A stretch of 64,000 nt of DNA. Source: Aselliscus stoliczkanus (Eukaryota > Chordata > Mammalia > Chiroptera > Hipposideridae). Of the stretch, positions 44,925-57,640 are shown one piece after another. A program made the position numbers and the translations under genes. Numbering within the stretch: position 1 is the stretch's first letter; each line of letters starts with the position of its first letter. The stretch is taken from NCBI GenBank assembly GCA_033961575.1, contig CM066738.1, forward strand, positions 87,989,478-88,053,477. Direction: 5' to 3'. The notes under the pieces were generated by a model that saw nothing but the letters and a program-made list of their open reading frames with translations, ran no database searches and was not told the DNA's origin.

Positions 44925-45535
44925 ATCCCAACTTCCTTAATTGTGTTACACAGATTTCCAAAGATGTCACCCATTATTCCCATCCCTTGATTATTACATT
45001 AAACCCTAATCTGGGCACTGCTGTACAAAGTTCTTTGCAGCTGGAATTAAGTTATGAATCAGCTGACTCTGAGATAGAGATTACCCTGAGTTATCTGTGT
45101 GGGCCCAAAGAAATCATGAGTCTCCCAGTAGGGGTATGCAGGGCAAGTCATGCGGAGTTGTCAGGGGTGTGATCAGAGAGATCTAAATCTCAAGAGAGAC
45201 ACTACCCACTGTTGTTGACTTGGAGGAAGAGGCCCAAAAGTCACAGAATGTGGGTAGCCTCAAGAAGTTGAGAACAGCTAGTTGACAGCAAGCACCCCAG
45301 TCCAAAAATCGCATGGGATTCTGCCTACAACCTGAATGAGCACTTGGAAGAAGATTCAGTCATAGAGCTTCCAGAAAGGAATACCGCCCTACAAACATCT
45401 TGATTTTAGTCTTGTGAAACCCAGAGTAGAACAGCTGAACTTGACTTATGCACTATGAGCTAATACATGGGTGTTGCTTTAAGCTGCCAAATTATGATCA
45501 TTTGTTAACAGCAGCAGTAGAAAACAAATCCAGCA
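44925..45535 (+). mobile_element. MLT1-type LTR, long copy
   Basis: GCAGCTGGAATTAAGTTATG, TTACCCTGAGTTATCTGTGT, GGGCCCAAAGAAATCATGAG, CTTCCAGAAAGGAATACCGC, CCTACAAACATCTTGATTTT, TTGCTTTAAGCTGCCAAATT and GCAGCAGTAGAAAACAAATC run in MLT1 order to its 3' end. Solo, no internal genes. Confidence 0.85.
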
Positions 45536-45643
45536 ATAAAATAATACTGCTGGTGGCCTTTATTAGTCTTTAGCAGAAACACTTTAAATATTTCTTATTA
45601 TAATTCACATCATAAGTGAATTACATTTAACTTTTCAGGAGTC

Positions 45644-45666
45644 TTTTTTTTTTTTTTTTTTTTTTT
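45644..45666. repeat. T23 homopolymer
   Basis: An uninterrupted T-run with no identified SINE or L1 on its right, so it may be an orphan retroposon tail or simple slippage. Confidence 0.95.
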
Positions 45667-45827
45667 CAGAATGAGGACCTATCAGTCAAAATGATGTTTC
45701 CAATGGTGGAAAGCACAGGACAGATACTTTGGGAGGTGGGATCTTGCCTACTTGGGTTTCCATGGGTCTCTGTCCACACCTTGGCTTGCTTCACCCTTAC
45801 ATCTTACCTTCACCACCACCACACATG

Positions 45828-45830
<3 letters not shown>

Positions 45831-45870
<40 letters not shown>
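45831..45870 (+). repeat. (CA)20 microsatellite
   Basis: Uninterrupted CA run, bordered by CACCACCACCACACATGGTA on the left and AACACAAGCACACG on the right. Confidence 0.97.
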
Positions 45871-45876
<6 letters not shown>

Positions 45877-45918
45877 AGCACACGATGGAAAATCAAAGAC
45901 TCTGGACATCATATTCTT

Positions 45919-46301
45919 TCTTTTTTGTTTTAAAGATTTCACTGGGGAGTTGGGGAAGGGGAACAGCTAAGTGGTTGTCCTTCAATCTTAGTTGCGGAGG
46001 GCACAGCTAGCTCACCTCCCAAGTCCAGTTGCCATTCAGCCACCCGTTGGCAGCTCGCAGCCACGCAGCTCAAGGTGCCGTGTTCAATCTTACTTGCGGG
46101 TGGGTGTGGCCCACCATCCCATGTGGGAGTTGAACTGGAAACCTTTTTGTTAGAAGCATGTGCTCTCACCAGCTGAGCCAGCTGTTGGCAATTCAGCAGC
46201 AGCTCAGCTCGGACACAGCTCACTGGGCCATGTGGGAATCGAACTGGTGACCCTGTTGCTCAGAGCTTGTGCTCTTAACCAAGTGAGCTATTTGACTGGC
46301 C
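45919..46301 (-). mobile_element. Long composite tRNA-SINE
   Basis: Perfect 17-base flanks CTGGACATCATATTCTT at 45902-45918 and 46302-46318. Minus strand: GGGCCAGTCAAATAGCTCAC head, B-box GTTCGATTCCC, GCTGAGCTGCTGCTGAATTG, a second tRNA-like unit with GTTCAACTCCC, CGCAACTAAGATTGAAGGAC, CCCCTTCCCCAACTCCCC. Two tRNA-like modules in one element, as at 1506 and 56213. Confidence 0.94.
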
Positions 46302-46319
46302 CTGGACATCATATTCTTA

Positions 46320-46719
46320 AAGCCTCCCAACCACCAAGTTCAATGAAGAAAACAGGCTTATTTACATAATCATTTCCTTCTGAGTTGTGGCCCTTATAAT
46401 AGGTAAAACTGGCTAATTAGAAATGTGTGTGTTCACTGGATTTGTTAGAACCTTGTCTATATGGCCTCAACTGGTCAGAATTTGAAATGTGATTGTTAGC
46501 ATGATGCTGGCACATGTGTAGTGTGTCACAATGTTATTAATGTGAGTTCTTTTGTTTTCTTCAACTCTTCCCATTTTAAGATTAGTTATCCAGTTTTGTG
46601 ACCATAGCTTTATGTAGAAACCTTTGAACATTTTGACTGAGTTAACCAGTAAGTTCAATAACCCATTGAATAAAACAAAACATCGTTTGCTAAAGTTGTT
46701 GAATTAGATATTTAATGAA
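46320..46719. other. No recognised feature
   Basis: AT-rich single-copy sequence. The minus frame 46467-46658 has no motif. Confidence 0.4.
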
Positions 46720-49488
46720 CTCACACATTTTTTTTAATTGAAGTATAAGTGACATAATGTTATATTAGTTTTAGGTGTACAACATGATTTTATATTTGTA
46801 TATATAGAAAAATTATTACAATAAATTTGATTATCATCCTATCTCCGTTCATGGTTACAATTTTTTTTCTCGTGAGGAAAAATTTTAAGATTTACTCTTA
46901 GTAACTTTCACATATGCAACGCAGTATTATTAATAGTCACCATACTGCACATTACATCCATATTACTCATTCATTGTATGATTAGAATTTATACCTTTCG
47001 ATGACCTTTAACCTTTTCATGCATATCTACCCACCCACTGCCTCTGGCAACCACCGATTTCTTATATCTATGAGCTTGTTATTTTGTTTTGCTTGATTTT
47101 TAAGATTCCACATACAAGTGGGATTGCATGGTATTTGTTTTTCTCTCTCTGACTTATTTAACTTATTATAATGCCTTCAAGGTCCATCCGTGTTGTCATA
47201 AACAGCAAGATTTAATTCTTCATGGCTGAATAATATTTCACTCATATACATATATTCTATATTTTCTTCATTCGTTGATGAACACTTAGGTTGTTTCCGT
47301 ATCTTGGCTTTTGTTTCCAAATCTCAACTATTATAAATGATGCTGCAATGAGTGGAGGGTTGCATATGTCTTTTAAAATTAGTGTTTTACATTTTCTTTG
47401 GATAAATACCCAGGAGTGGAATTGCTGGATCATATGGTAATTCCATTTTTTGACTTTTTGAGAAATCTCCATCCTCAAAAACTGGCTGCACTAATTTACC
47501 TTTCCACCAACAGTGCCCAGGGGTTTCTTTTCCCCACATTCTCACCAACACTTGTTATTTCTAATCTTGTTGATAATACCCATTATTATCAACCAGCAGG
47601 TGTGAGGTGATAGCTCATTGTGGTTTTGAATTGCATTTTTTCTAATGATTAGTGATGTTGAGCATATTTCCATATACCTGTTAGCCATCTGTATATCTTT
47701 TTTGGAAAAATACCTATTCAGATTCTCTGCTCATTTTTTAATCTTTATGTATTTATTTTTTTGCTATTAAGTTTTATGAGTTCTTTATATATTTTGAATA
47801 TTAATCTTTAATCAGATATATGATAAATATTTGCAAATAATTCCTCCCTTTCCATAGGTTGCCTGCAACTATGGAAGGTTGTATCCTGCAACTTTCCTGT
47901 ATTTTTTGATTAGTTCTCATAGTATTTTGATGGAGTTTTTAGGATGTTTTTATATATAATGTCATCTGCAAATAGGAACAGTTGTACTTCATTTCTAATT
48001 TGGTGTCTTTTATTCTATTTTATTTTACTTTAGTATTTTATTTTATTTTATTTCTTGCTTAATTGCTCTGGCTAGGAATTCCAATATTTTGTTGAATAAA
48101 AGTGGAAAGAGGGGGCATCCTTGTCTTATTCCTGATATTAGAGAAAAAGATTTCAACTTTTCACCATTGAGTATGATGTTAGCTGTAGGCTTATCATACA
48201 TGATCCTCATTATGTTGAGGTGTGTTTCCCTTCATACCCACTTTGTTGAGAGTTTTTATCATAAACAGATGTACGGTTTTATCAACTGTCTCTTTTCAAT
48301 CTGAGATGATCATATGATTTTTGTCTTTTATTTTGTTAATGTGAGGTATCATATTGATTTATTTGCAGCTGTTGAATCATCCTTGCATTCCTCGAATAAA
48401 TCCCACTTGATCATTTTGTATTCTCCTTTTAATGTATTTTTGAATTTGGTTTGTTAGTATTTTGTTGAGGTTTTTTACATCTATGTTCATCAGTGATATT
48501 GGTAATTTTCTGTGGCATCCTTGACTGGTTTCAGTATCAGGGTAATACTGGCCTTTTAAAATGAATTTGGAATGGTTTCATCCTCTTCTACTTTTTGAAG
48601 AGTTTTAGAAAGATTAGTACTATCTTTTTTTCTTTAGATGTTTGGTAGAATTCCCCAGTGAAGCCATCTGGTTCTGGACTTTTGTTTTTTGTAGGATTTT
48701 GATTACTGATCCAATTCCCTTGCTAGTAAATGTTCAGTTTTGTTTGTTGTTTCTTAAATTCTTTATGATTCAGTCTTGGTAGGTTGTATGTTTTTAGGAA
48801 TTTATCCTTTTTTATATAGATTGTCAAATTTGTTGGCATATAATTGCTCACAGTAGTCTCATATGATCCTTTGTATTTTTGTGGTTTCAATTATAATACC
48901 TGCTCTTTCCTTTCTGATTTTGAGTCCTCTCTTTTTTTCTGGTAAGTCTAGCTAAAGATTTGTCAATTTTGTTTATTTTTCACAAAACCAGCTCTTAGTT
49001 TCATTGATCTTTTATTGTCTTTTTAGTCTCTATTTCATTGAATTCTGCTCTGATCTTTGTTATTTTGTTCCTCTACTAATTTTGGATTTCGTTCTTCTTT
49101 TAGTCTCATGTCTTGACCTGTGAATTAGGTTGTTTGATATTTTTGTTTTTTGCTATAGGCATTTATCACTATGAACCTTCCCTCTTAGAACTACTCCATA
49201 AGTTCTGGTATGTTGTATTTCTAATTTCATTTGTCTCAGAATATTTATTTTGATTTCTTTTACCTTTTGTTCAGTACCATGTTGTTTAATTTCCAGATAT
49301 TTGTAAATTTTTTGTTTTCTTGTAATTTTTCATACCACTGTAGTCAGAAAAGATGCTTGCTATGATTTCAATCAATCTTCTTAAATTTATGAAGACTGTG
49401 TATGACCTAACATATCATCTATCCTGGAAAATGTCCCATATGCTCTTGAGAAGAATGTGTATTCTGTTGCTTTTGGATGAAATGTTTT

Positions 49489-49548
<60 letters not shown>

Positions 49549-50090
49549 AAACTGTTAAGACCATCTGATATAGCATGTAATTTAAGGCCTATGTTTTCCT
49601 ATTGATTTTTTGGTCTGGTGATCTATCCATTGATGTACATGGTGTATTAAAGTTCCCTGCAATTATTGTATGTATTTCTTCCTTTAAATCTGTTAATATT
49701 TGCTTTATAATTTTAGGCACACCTATTTTGGGTGCATAAATAATTCTTATATCTCTTTTTTGGATTGACCCATTTATCATTATGTAATGCTCTTCTTTGT
49801 CTCTTATTATAGCTTTTGTTTTAAAGTCTATTTGTCTGAAATAAGTATAACAACCGTAACTTACTTTTCCATTTTCATGGGATAGTTTTTCCATACAATT
49901 TCAGTCTGTGTGTGTTCTGAAATGAGTCTCTTGTAGGTAGCACATAGGTGGGTCTTATTTTTTAATCCATTCAGTCATTCTGTCTTTGATTGGAGAATTT
50001 AGTTCATTTACATTTAAAATAAGTATTGATAGGTATATACTTATTGTTATTTTGTTAATTTCTTTTTGTATAAGTGACACATTTTGAAAA
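46720..50090 (-). mobile_element. L1, antisense, with ORF2 remnants and internal deletion
   Basis: 46720-47865 is 3' UTR (TTAATTGAAGTATAAGTGAC at the end). On the minus strand ORF2 remnants are readable: KSPEPDGFTGEF (48640-48690, reverse-transcriptase entry), [19 protein letters not shown] then [19 protein letters not shown] (48050-48190), and FLFADDII (47960-47985, catalytic Asp-Asp). The endonuclease side extends toward 50090. The part of ORF2 after FADD is mostly absent: the sequence jumps to 3' UTR near 47865-47870. Inactive. Confidence 0.9.
49493..49549. repeat. (TA)n palindromic tract within L1
   Basis: Nearly pure TA with two phase shifts (TAATAT, TATTATA). Self-complementary over about 55 bases. 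Confidence 0.95.
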
Positions 50091-50094
50091 CTTA

Positions 50095-52225
50095 TATTCA
50101 ACAGACAATTTTTTCAAAACATATCATTTAGAGACGTAGTCTAGAATGAACTTACATCCATGGAGATGGCAAGCCACCTCGATTTTCCATTATGTATCTT
50201 CTTAGTTTAATTAAAAAAAGAAAAAAAAAAAACAATGTGTGATATAATAATAGAACTTGAGGGTTTCTACTTTTTTTCCCTCAAAATTGATAGGAACCAA
50301 TAAATATTTTTAGAGTTCTATGTACTGTATTAGGTGATAGAGAAGGACACCCATGGGTCACAATTTATATTCTCCAGAATTTTTAGTGTACAGGGGTAGA
50401 TGGTTTTATATTTTATACAATATGAAATACCTTATTAAAATGTTCATCAGAAATTGTATAATTTCAAAGGAAACTGGAGATATGTGAACTCTATTCACCT
50501 CAAGGTGATAATGCTTTAGCTAGTAAATGGAAATTTCCCACCTCCCTAATTGAAAAATGAACACTATAATCAGCAACTTTGGTTTCTAGCAAAGTCTTTG
50601 GGAATCAGCTAGTGTCTTTTGAAATGACAGTCACAATCCAAGACAGCATTAAGTGCTGTGAGGTGCACAGACAATCTGAACCATGGAAAAATATTGATGG
50701 AATATGTTCGTATGAGCATAAATACAGTTTTCCTGAGGAAAGCATTGGATAGGCAGTGAAGAAGCCAAGACATTCCATGGGATCCCAGAAAAGAAGGAAT
50801 GTTAGAATGCGTGTGTTGGAAGGATATTTGGAGACAACCAGTCAGAGTAAATTTTGCCAGTCTGTGGAACTCCTCTAGGACCTAATAAAGGGGTTTGATC
50901 TTATCCTGTGTGCATGAAGCTGTGACCTGTGTGATGTCACAATCCATTTATGTCTAGGCTCCCCTGCTTTTGCTGCCCCTAACTCACATCTCTCATCACT
51001 GCTAATCCTGAGAGAGTGAGAGAATATATCTGATTAAAATGAACTAGGGCAGCCTGAAAGGAGAAAGGCAGTCACAAAGGAGCTGTCACATCAGGGGTTA
51101 TGTGAAGGGGAAGGAGGTGTTCCTGCTAACCTCTGGTTGACAGGAACATTTTTGATGATGGCAAAAACTACGTTTAAACCTTGACTTATTGTAGGCACAA
51201 AAGCACTTCACTTACACTACAACCTTTGTGTCCTCTTTATCTGAAATGTCTGCAAACCACCCAACCATAACACTAATATATGTGAAAGATGGTGACAATA
51301 GCAAAGTGATTTCTGCCTCATATGAAAGGCAACTTGACCATAAGCAGGAAACAAGGGTTTCTGCCCACAGAATGGGAAAGGTCTGAAGGGCAGATTAAGC
51401 CATAAACATTGAGCATATCTGTCACAAGAAACCAAGATGATCTCTTGCAGCTCCCTGTTCTACCTGAGGTGCCATGGTTGGTAGTAAACAATATGAGTTT
51501 AAGCTCTTGTCAGGCAAACTAATGAATTTTGGATTGATTTCTGTCTTCTGCAGTGGTAGTCACATTTTTGACAGCTATGGTTTATAGGGCCTTCATAGGG
51601 CCTATTCATGAGAGGAGCAGTTTATTTTGGCTGATGGGCGAGGTTTCTAATGTTCCCCATTGGGAAATGCTGAAGGCCAATGGGTTGGCCATCTCAAAGG
51701 TGCTCTCCGGCTAGTGGGGCAGGTCTCTTATAAATTGGTAATCAAGACCTTAGACAACTTCATGAGAACTGGTTGACTTGGGAAATTTTTTGGTGACATT
51801 TGACCAATAGAAAGCTTCTGGAAAAATATATGTCTGCTATTCAGCTACAGATTCTAAAGGTAAATATTCTACATTGTGTGATATATTTGAATTTTTCTTT
51901 TTTTTGAAATGGTATAGCTAGTGTCTGCAGAGTATGGTAAAAATTTTAGTCTGCCAAAATGGTGATGAAAAATGCAGTGTAATTCAAGAATTGAAACTGG
52001 GGTCTTATTTTCTTTTTAAGAATTCTATAGCTCATTGTAGAACATTTTTCTAACAGGAAGATTTGAAAATTTGCAAATGAATGGATACTGTGGTTTATTT
52101 GCAAGATTTCCCTTTAAGACCAAGACACTTATTCCCCCAGTTCCTGAAGTATGATGGCTCTTCGTAGCTTACAGATATCTGTTTTGTTTTTTGCTTTGTG
52201 TTTTTCCCCCCTGAAAACTCTCCTG
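50095..52225. other. Single-copy sequence, no gene called
   Basis: No recognised repeat beyond an A-run near 50215. The minus frame 51217-51435 has no motif. Confidence 0.4.
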
Positions 52226-52229
52226 GGCT

Positions 52230-52560
52230 GAAGGAAATCGTCTTGTCTAAGATTGTGTCTCCTTTCTGCGTCAGTTTACTTTCAATGATTGGTCAAGCCT
52301 GGGATAGAAAGGCTTCCTTCTCAAGTCAACATCTGTACTGGGCCATCCCAACTCTAGTGCTTCCCATGTGGTCAGCCAAAGCCTTTGTTGCAAATGCATC
52401 ATGGTTCAACTGCTTTCTTTGCTCAATCCAGTTTCCCTTACATGTTGTTCCTGAGACCATTCCTCAATACAGACCTCAACCTTTAGTCTGTTTCCCAGAG
52501 AACTCAGCCTACAACCAAGAAGTGATAATTGGGAGAGGTGAAAAAAGAATATTAGAAGTT
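52230..52560 (+). repeat. Probable old LTR-like remnant
   Basis: CATCATGGTTCAACTGCTTT, CTGAGACCATTCCTCAATAC and CTGTTTCCCAGAGAACTCAG resemble the end of an old mammalian LTR (CTGCTTCCCAGGGAACCCAACCTG type). An open frame of 122 codons (52198-52566) covers it, but I regard it as chance in repeat DNA. Confidence 0.4.
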
Positions 52561-52569
52561 AGCTAGAAA

Positions 52570-54740
52570 TAACATTTCAGGGATGACAGAAGGTAGGACA
52601 TTGAAGATATATTGGAGATTCCAAACCTGGGGGTCTGGAAGGATGATGTTGCTTTAGGCTGAAGGCAGTCGTCTTCTCAGCACCTTTTGAGGTGCATAGC
52701 TCAAGCAGATTGCATGAGAAACCAGCTGCTTGCCATCTTTTCCAACAGTGAAGTACCACAGAATGCCTGGCCACTGGAATTTCAGATATATTCAACCTAT
52801 TAAAAAAAAAAAGTAGAGAAGAAAATCATTGTTGAAGTAATAAGCAAAATAAAATGGAATATACATAAGTAATCTTATACTTCAAATCTTTTGATAATGT
52901 TTCTAAAGAAAAGAGGTGGATGGAAATACAGAATGTAGGATCACTTTAAAAATATATAGCTTCTATCAAAGAACACACGACAAGAAAAAAATGTGATATG
53001 CTCTGAAGTCAACAAAATCTCAGCAAGAAAATCAACAGGCTGGATTCATGTTGCGTGTGTGTATTCAGGCAGTGACCGTTGGGTAACACAGGCAATGGCA
53101 GCCTTCTGGTTCATATCCAGAGGGACATTATTCATGCCTTTGGTGTATTTTAAAAGAGTAACAATTCATGTGATGACCCCTTGCCCAAAGTAATGTCTAA
53201 GAATTCCACATTGTTGCTTTTTTTTCTCTAATGATAGGTCTTGATTTTATTTCTTTTGTCTGTCTGAGCTTGGCATAATAGAATTATTTTACTTTCAGTT
53301 CTCTTTTAGTATAATATTGAAAGGATTCTAAGATATTGACAGAAAATTCAGCAAGAGGGAGAATCTCAGGACTGTAAAACAGTAATCCCCTGAAATGCCG
53401 TCTCTCAAAATGAGCAGATGCCAAAAATAGTGTCTAATGTTTACTCACTAGGTGGAGATTATAATGAAGTGTTGGGCTTTCATACCTGAAAGGTCAGAGA
53501 ATACATGCTCTTATCCAGGCTAGGCCTCACACTTAGGTCAACTAGCGTGGCCTCTGCGGGATGAGTCAGGAATTCTGAAGAGGTTCCCTATTCTTAAAGC
53601 TCCTTTGTTAGAGGTTAAGCTCAAAAATACGAGTATCAGGACCTCAGTGACAGTAGCTTATGTAAGTGTATAGGATAAGAAATTTTTCTTCTTTCCTGAG
53701 CTTTTCTGTTGAGGGGGCAAGAAAGAGGATGTGGATAAGTAATCCCTAAAAGGACAGAGAAGAGAAGATCTGAATGAAAAACTACATGGGTGGAGTGAGT
53801 GGGGTACAATGAGGAAGAGAGAAGATTTTGAAGACCAAATTTAACTAGCTCACCACCTTATCTAACATGCCAACTGTAGTCAGATGCCTGGACTTCAAGC
53901 AGAGAGGCCTGTTTGAAGAGCATTCGAACTGCTCCTTTCTCTGTCCTTAAGGCTCTACCTAGACTTCCAGGCTTGGGATATCTGATGTTCCCTACCATTA
54001 AGTTACAGTTTTAAACTACTTTTTCCTTAAATCTTTCTCTAGAATAGTCAAGTTGAATTTATACCAATGAACCCTGTTAAAGGGCAGTCTCTTTTCTTTA
54101 GCCATGGGTCTAAATGAACATGTTTGCTGAGTCCCATGTGTAGTCACAGTTGATTGGTGCCATGAATGCTCCTGGCTCCCAAATATCTCCCCATCAGGTA
54201 CTGCAGTAGATAGTCTCTGAGATGAAGGTAGCAGTTACATCTTAGGGGCGTAGGCCCACCAGTGGGTTGTGACTGGCTGTGACATGTGTTGCAAAGTAGA
54301 TTACCACTAGGAATAACAAGGCACCAGAGTTTACTAGTGACTTACTTTGTAATAAATTAGAGAAGGGTCAAAATTTTATCTCTAGAAGCATTATGTTACC
54401 AGAAAAATGGTTTAGGTCCCTGGAATGGTGCAAATGCCTTGGTACAGTCACATGAGGATGAATTTACTCAGTCAAATAAGTGAAGATAAAGAAGATTTCA
54501 AAACCATAGGATTAAAACACTGTTATTTAAATGACATGATGTCTCTTGGGAAGAGTTTTGCTGGATGTAGCAACCTTCATAAGTTAGAATGACCAAGTGC
54601 AGACACCTCTCCTGGTGTGTCTGATAGGGGCCATGGTGGGCTGAATCTGCCCTGTTCACTATATAGTCCCTCAGAACACTCTGGCCATAGAGGGAGTTAG
54701 GAACAGCAAGGAGAGAGTTTTCCTGAGCAATTTAGTCAAG
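52570..54740. other. Single-copy sequence, no gene called
   Basis: No recent repeat seen. Short A-run at 52801-52812. No recognisable exon. Confidence 0.4.
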
Positions 54741-54744
54741 GCTT

Positions 54745-54895
54745 TTCAGGCTGCAATGTGCATACTAATCATCTGTGGGTCTTGTTAAATTGTAGGCTCA
54801 GATTTGGTACATCTGAGTGGGTCCTGAGAGCCTGCATTTCTAAAAAGCTACTGGGTGATATCAGTGCTTTAAGGACCACAAGGCACATTTCCCGA
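54745..54895 (+). mobile_element. MER5A-like hAT MITE remnant
   Basis: TGTGCATACTAATCATCTGT, GGTCTTGTTAAATTGTAGGC, GTCCTGAGAGCCTGCATTTC and TAAAAAGCTACTGGGTGATA match the MER5A order (GCATCAGAATCACC, CTTGTTAAAACACAG, CCTGAGAATTTGCATTTCTA). Ancient, non-autonomous. Confidence 0.75.
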
Positions 54896-56030
54896 GGCTA
54901 CAAGCAAAATAAGTAATAAGTAACTGGTAAATAAAGTAAGTTACAAAGGGCTGCTTCTCTTTGGCAGACATCCTGGAAATCACTGGATAACTACCACATG
55001 ACCATAGACTGGTTCATCGGATTTCTTGGCTATTCCCTCTTCCAGGGGGAAAGTCTCAGGAAGTAAGTCTCAGATTACTGATGGGAAGAAAGGGTACATT
55101 CCCACATATGAGATAAATAGCATAAGGAGAAAAGAGCACTGACTTAGGAGTCATAAAATCTGATTCTAGTTCTGCCATTTGATAACTCAGTGACCAAAAA
55201 CCAAGCACTTAACCTGAGCTCCATTGAGAAGAATGAAAATTCCTGCCCAGCCTTTCTCCTGTGAGCATTAATCACATATTGGTGGGGACAGACCAGACAC
55301 GTGTGAAGTGTTCTCATGAATGTTTTGAGACAAGGTCTAGTTAGAACAGGCCTGGATGGGACACAGAAGTGGAAAGCACTAAGGAAGATGATGGGGGCGC
55401 AGCGGGAAATTTGCAATTCCTTTCTGTGTCTTCCTGAATCCCATGCGTGTTTTTTTAAGATGGGTGCTTTTTGCAGGCCAATCCATGCACAGTTGGAGGC
55501 ATGATCAATGAATGCATTCAGGTTTCCACACCACCCTTCAGCAAGGGTGGCAGGAAGACAAATGTGGTTTATTTTCTCCAGCTCAGCAGCTCGTTTGCAT
55601 AACATACAGGAGGGAGAATGCAAAGGAAGGAAAATATTAAGTGGGGCAGAATATGCTAAAATAGGTCAGGGTAGGAAATGAAATAGAGCATTTTTCTATT
55701 CTCTTCAGTAAATGCTATTAGAATTATATCTGCTACAGACCACAAGATCATTATGGTAAAAATGTTTATTTATTTTTTTCTCTTTTTTCCCCGAGCTACT
55801 AAGAACTAGTAAGGACTGACTAAAATGTGTGTTATGTATTGGGTAAGATGTGTGTTGTGTTGGTTTTGAAGGTAGAGGGTGCCTGTGTTTAGACAGGCTA
55901 GGTCCTTGGTAAAATAAACAAGTAGGCAAACTGTTTTATTATCTCTACTTTCTATAACCCCTCTTTACTTTCCTCATACCCTTTCATAGGTGCCTATTTC
56001 TTTTTGTTTAAATTAACTCACTCGAACATG
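54896..56030. other. Mostly single-copy; MIR at 55125-55240
   Basis: A MIR in plus orientation lies at about 55125-55240 (GATTCTAGTTCTGCCATTTG, CACTTAACCTGAGCTCCATT). The 159-codon minus frame 55144-55623 includes this MIR, so it is not a credible gene. Confidence 0.4.
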
Positions 56031-56212
56031 TTAATGGTAGGGTCAAGATGGCAGAGTAGGTAAATGCTATGCTTTCCTCCTCTCATGACCATGTCAAAAT
56101 TGCAATTAAACTACAGAACAACCATCACTGAAAATTCCCTGAAGTCTAGCTGAACAGAGAAGCCTGATAACTAAAAGACATACAGAAGAAGCCATGTCAG
56201 GACTGGTAGAAG

Positions 56213-56678
56213 AGAGACCAGCTGGGTGGCTTAGTTGGTTAGAGCGTGAGCTCTGAGCAACAGGATCTCCAATTTGATTCCCACATAGACCAGTGAGCTG
56301 CTTCTGGACTCAGCTGCTGCTGAGCTGGTGAGAACACATGCTCTTAAAACAACAAGATTGGTGGTTTGATTCCTGCATGGGATGGTGGGCTGTGAGCCCT
56401 CCCCTGCAACTAGATTGAAAGCAGTGACTGGACTTGGAGCTGAACTGCTCCCTCCACAACTAAGATTGAAGGACAACAACTTGACTTGGACCTGATGGGT
56501 CCTGGAAAAACACACTGTTCCCTTCCCCAATTCCCTAACACTGTTCCCTTCCCAAATTTTCCAATAAAATCTTGAAGAAAAAAGAAGTCAAATGCGAATT
56601 CCCTATTTAAAAAAACAAAACAAAACAAAAAAAGGTCAAATGTGAATTCTTTATTAAAAAAAAAAAGAAGAAAGAAAA
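56213..56678 (+). mobile_element. Long composite tRNA-SINE with duplicated tail
   Basis: Perfect 12-base flanks GACTGGTAGAAG at 56201-56212 and 56679-56690. Head AGAGACCAGCTGGGTGGCTT, two tRNA-like units, CCACAACTAAGATTGAAGGA, ACAACTTGACTTGG, two copies of a CCCTTCCCCAATTCCC-like block, AATAAAATCTTGAAG. After that the A-rich tail contains GTCAAATG(C/T)GAATTC twice, a tail-internal duplication. Confidence 0.93.
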
Positions 56679-57640
56679 GACTGGTAGAAGGGAACCAGCT
56701 GATCCCCCACCTATGTGTGGTGGTTAAAAATCTCGAGGGATGTATCCGGTGAGGACATCCCCACTGTGGAGCTCAGGGTGCCAGCCCCACACCATTGTTC
56801 CCTTGTTGAGCCTTCCCTCAATCTAAGGTACAGACACAGGCAGCTCTGAACCTGGCTAACACTGTTCACCCCACCTTGATGATTCCCTGAGACCCTTGTA
56901 GGCCCACCCAAGCCACTTCCAATGGCTTTTCCATACAAATGGACTGTCTTGGCTCATGCTTCAGTCTTTCCTAAAATCTCACAAATACACATACCACAAA
57001 CAAGCAGCATCTGGCCTCGGTGTGCCCTGCCCCTTTTTCTAAGCAGCCCCAAGCCTGGTATTGGTGGCAGCTGGCTTTTGTTCATAGCTTAGCCTCTCTC
57101 AGTCACCTCCAAGCCCAGCACAAGTGGGAACCTTCTGCAGTTCACTGTGTAGCTCATAGTAAGTGACACTGGGCCTGCACAGAATCCCTCCCAAGAGTCC
57201 CCAGAATCAATATACCTGGTTGCCAGCTACAGACCACACCAGAGCACCACCCAAACACCTCCATAAATGACACACACAAAGGAGAGACAGGGCAGGCACC
57301 AAAGCCCCTCTAAAGCAAGTCCAGCTCTGTAAGGTTAGCCTCTGCATAACAGCTTTTCTTGGCCAGTACTCACAGCAAATCAGCCTGAGGGTTCATCTCT
57401 ACCATTGGCATGCAGATAGCAACCAATACTCAATGACAACAGGATGGCACAACCCACATGAGGGACACACCTGGATTACCCAGCTCAGATAATGAGGCAG
57501 AAGGTGCAACTGGGCCCCACAGCATACTTACTACATAATGCCACTCTACTAAGACTGAGAGACATAGTAGCTCTACCTAATACATAGAAACAAACACAGG
57601 CAGGCAGGTATAATGGGGACGCTAAAAAAACATATCCCAA

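Noticed and set aside
49589..50090. Intact L1 ORF2 protein
   Set aside because: Only short frames remain (101 codons at 49589-49894), with stops and a large deletion; the element cannot be functional.
52198..52566. 122-codon plus-strand open frame
   Set aside because: Covers text resembling an old LTR end; no protein motif.
55144..55623. 159-codon minus-strand open frame
   Set aside because: Its C-terminal part is a MIR fragment, and no domain or conserved motif is visible.
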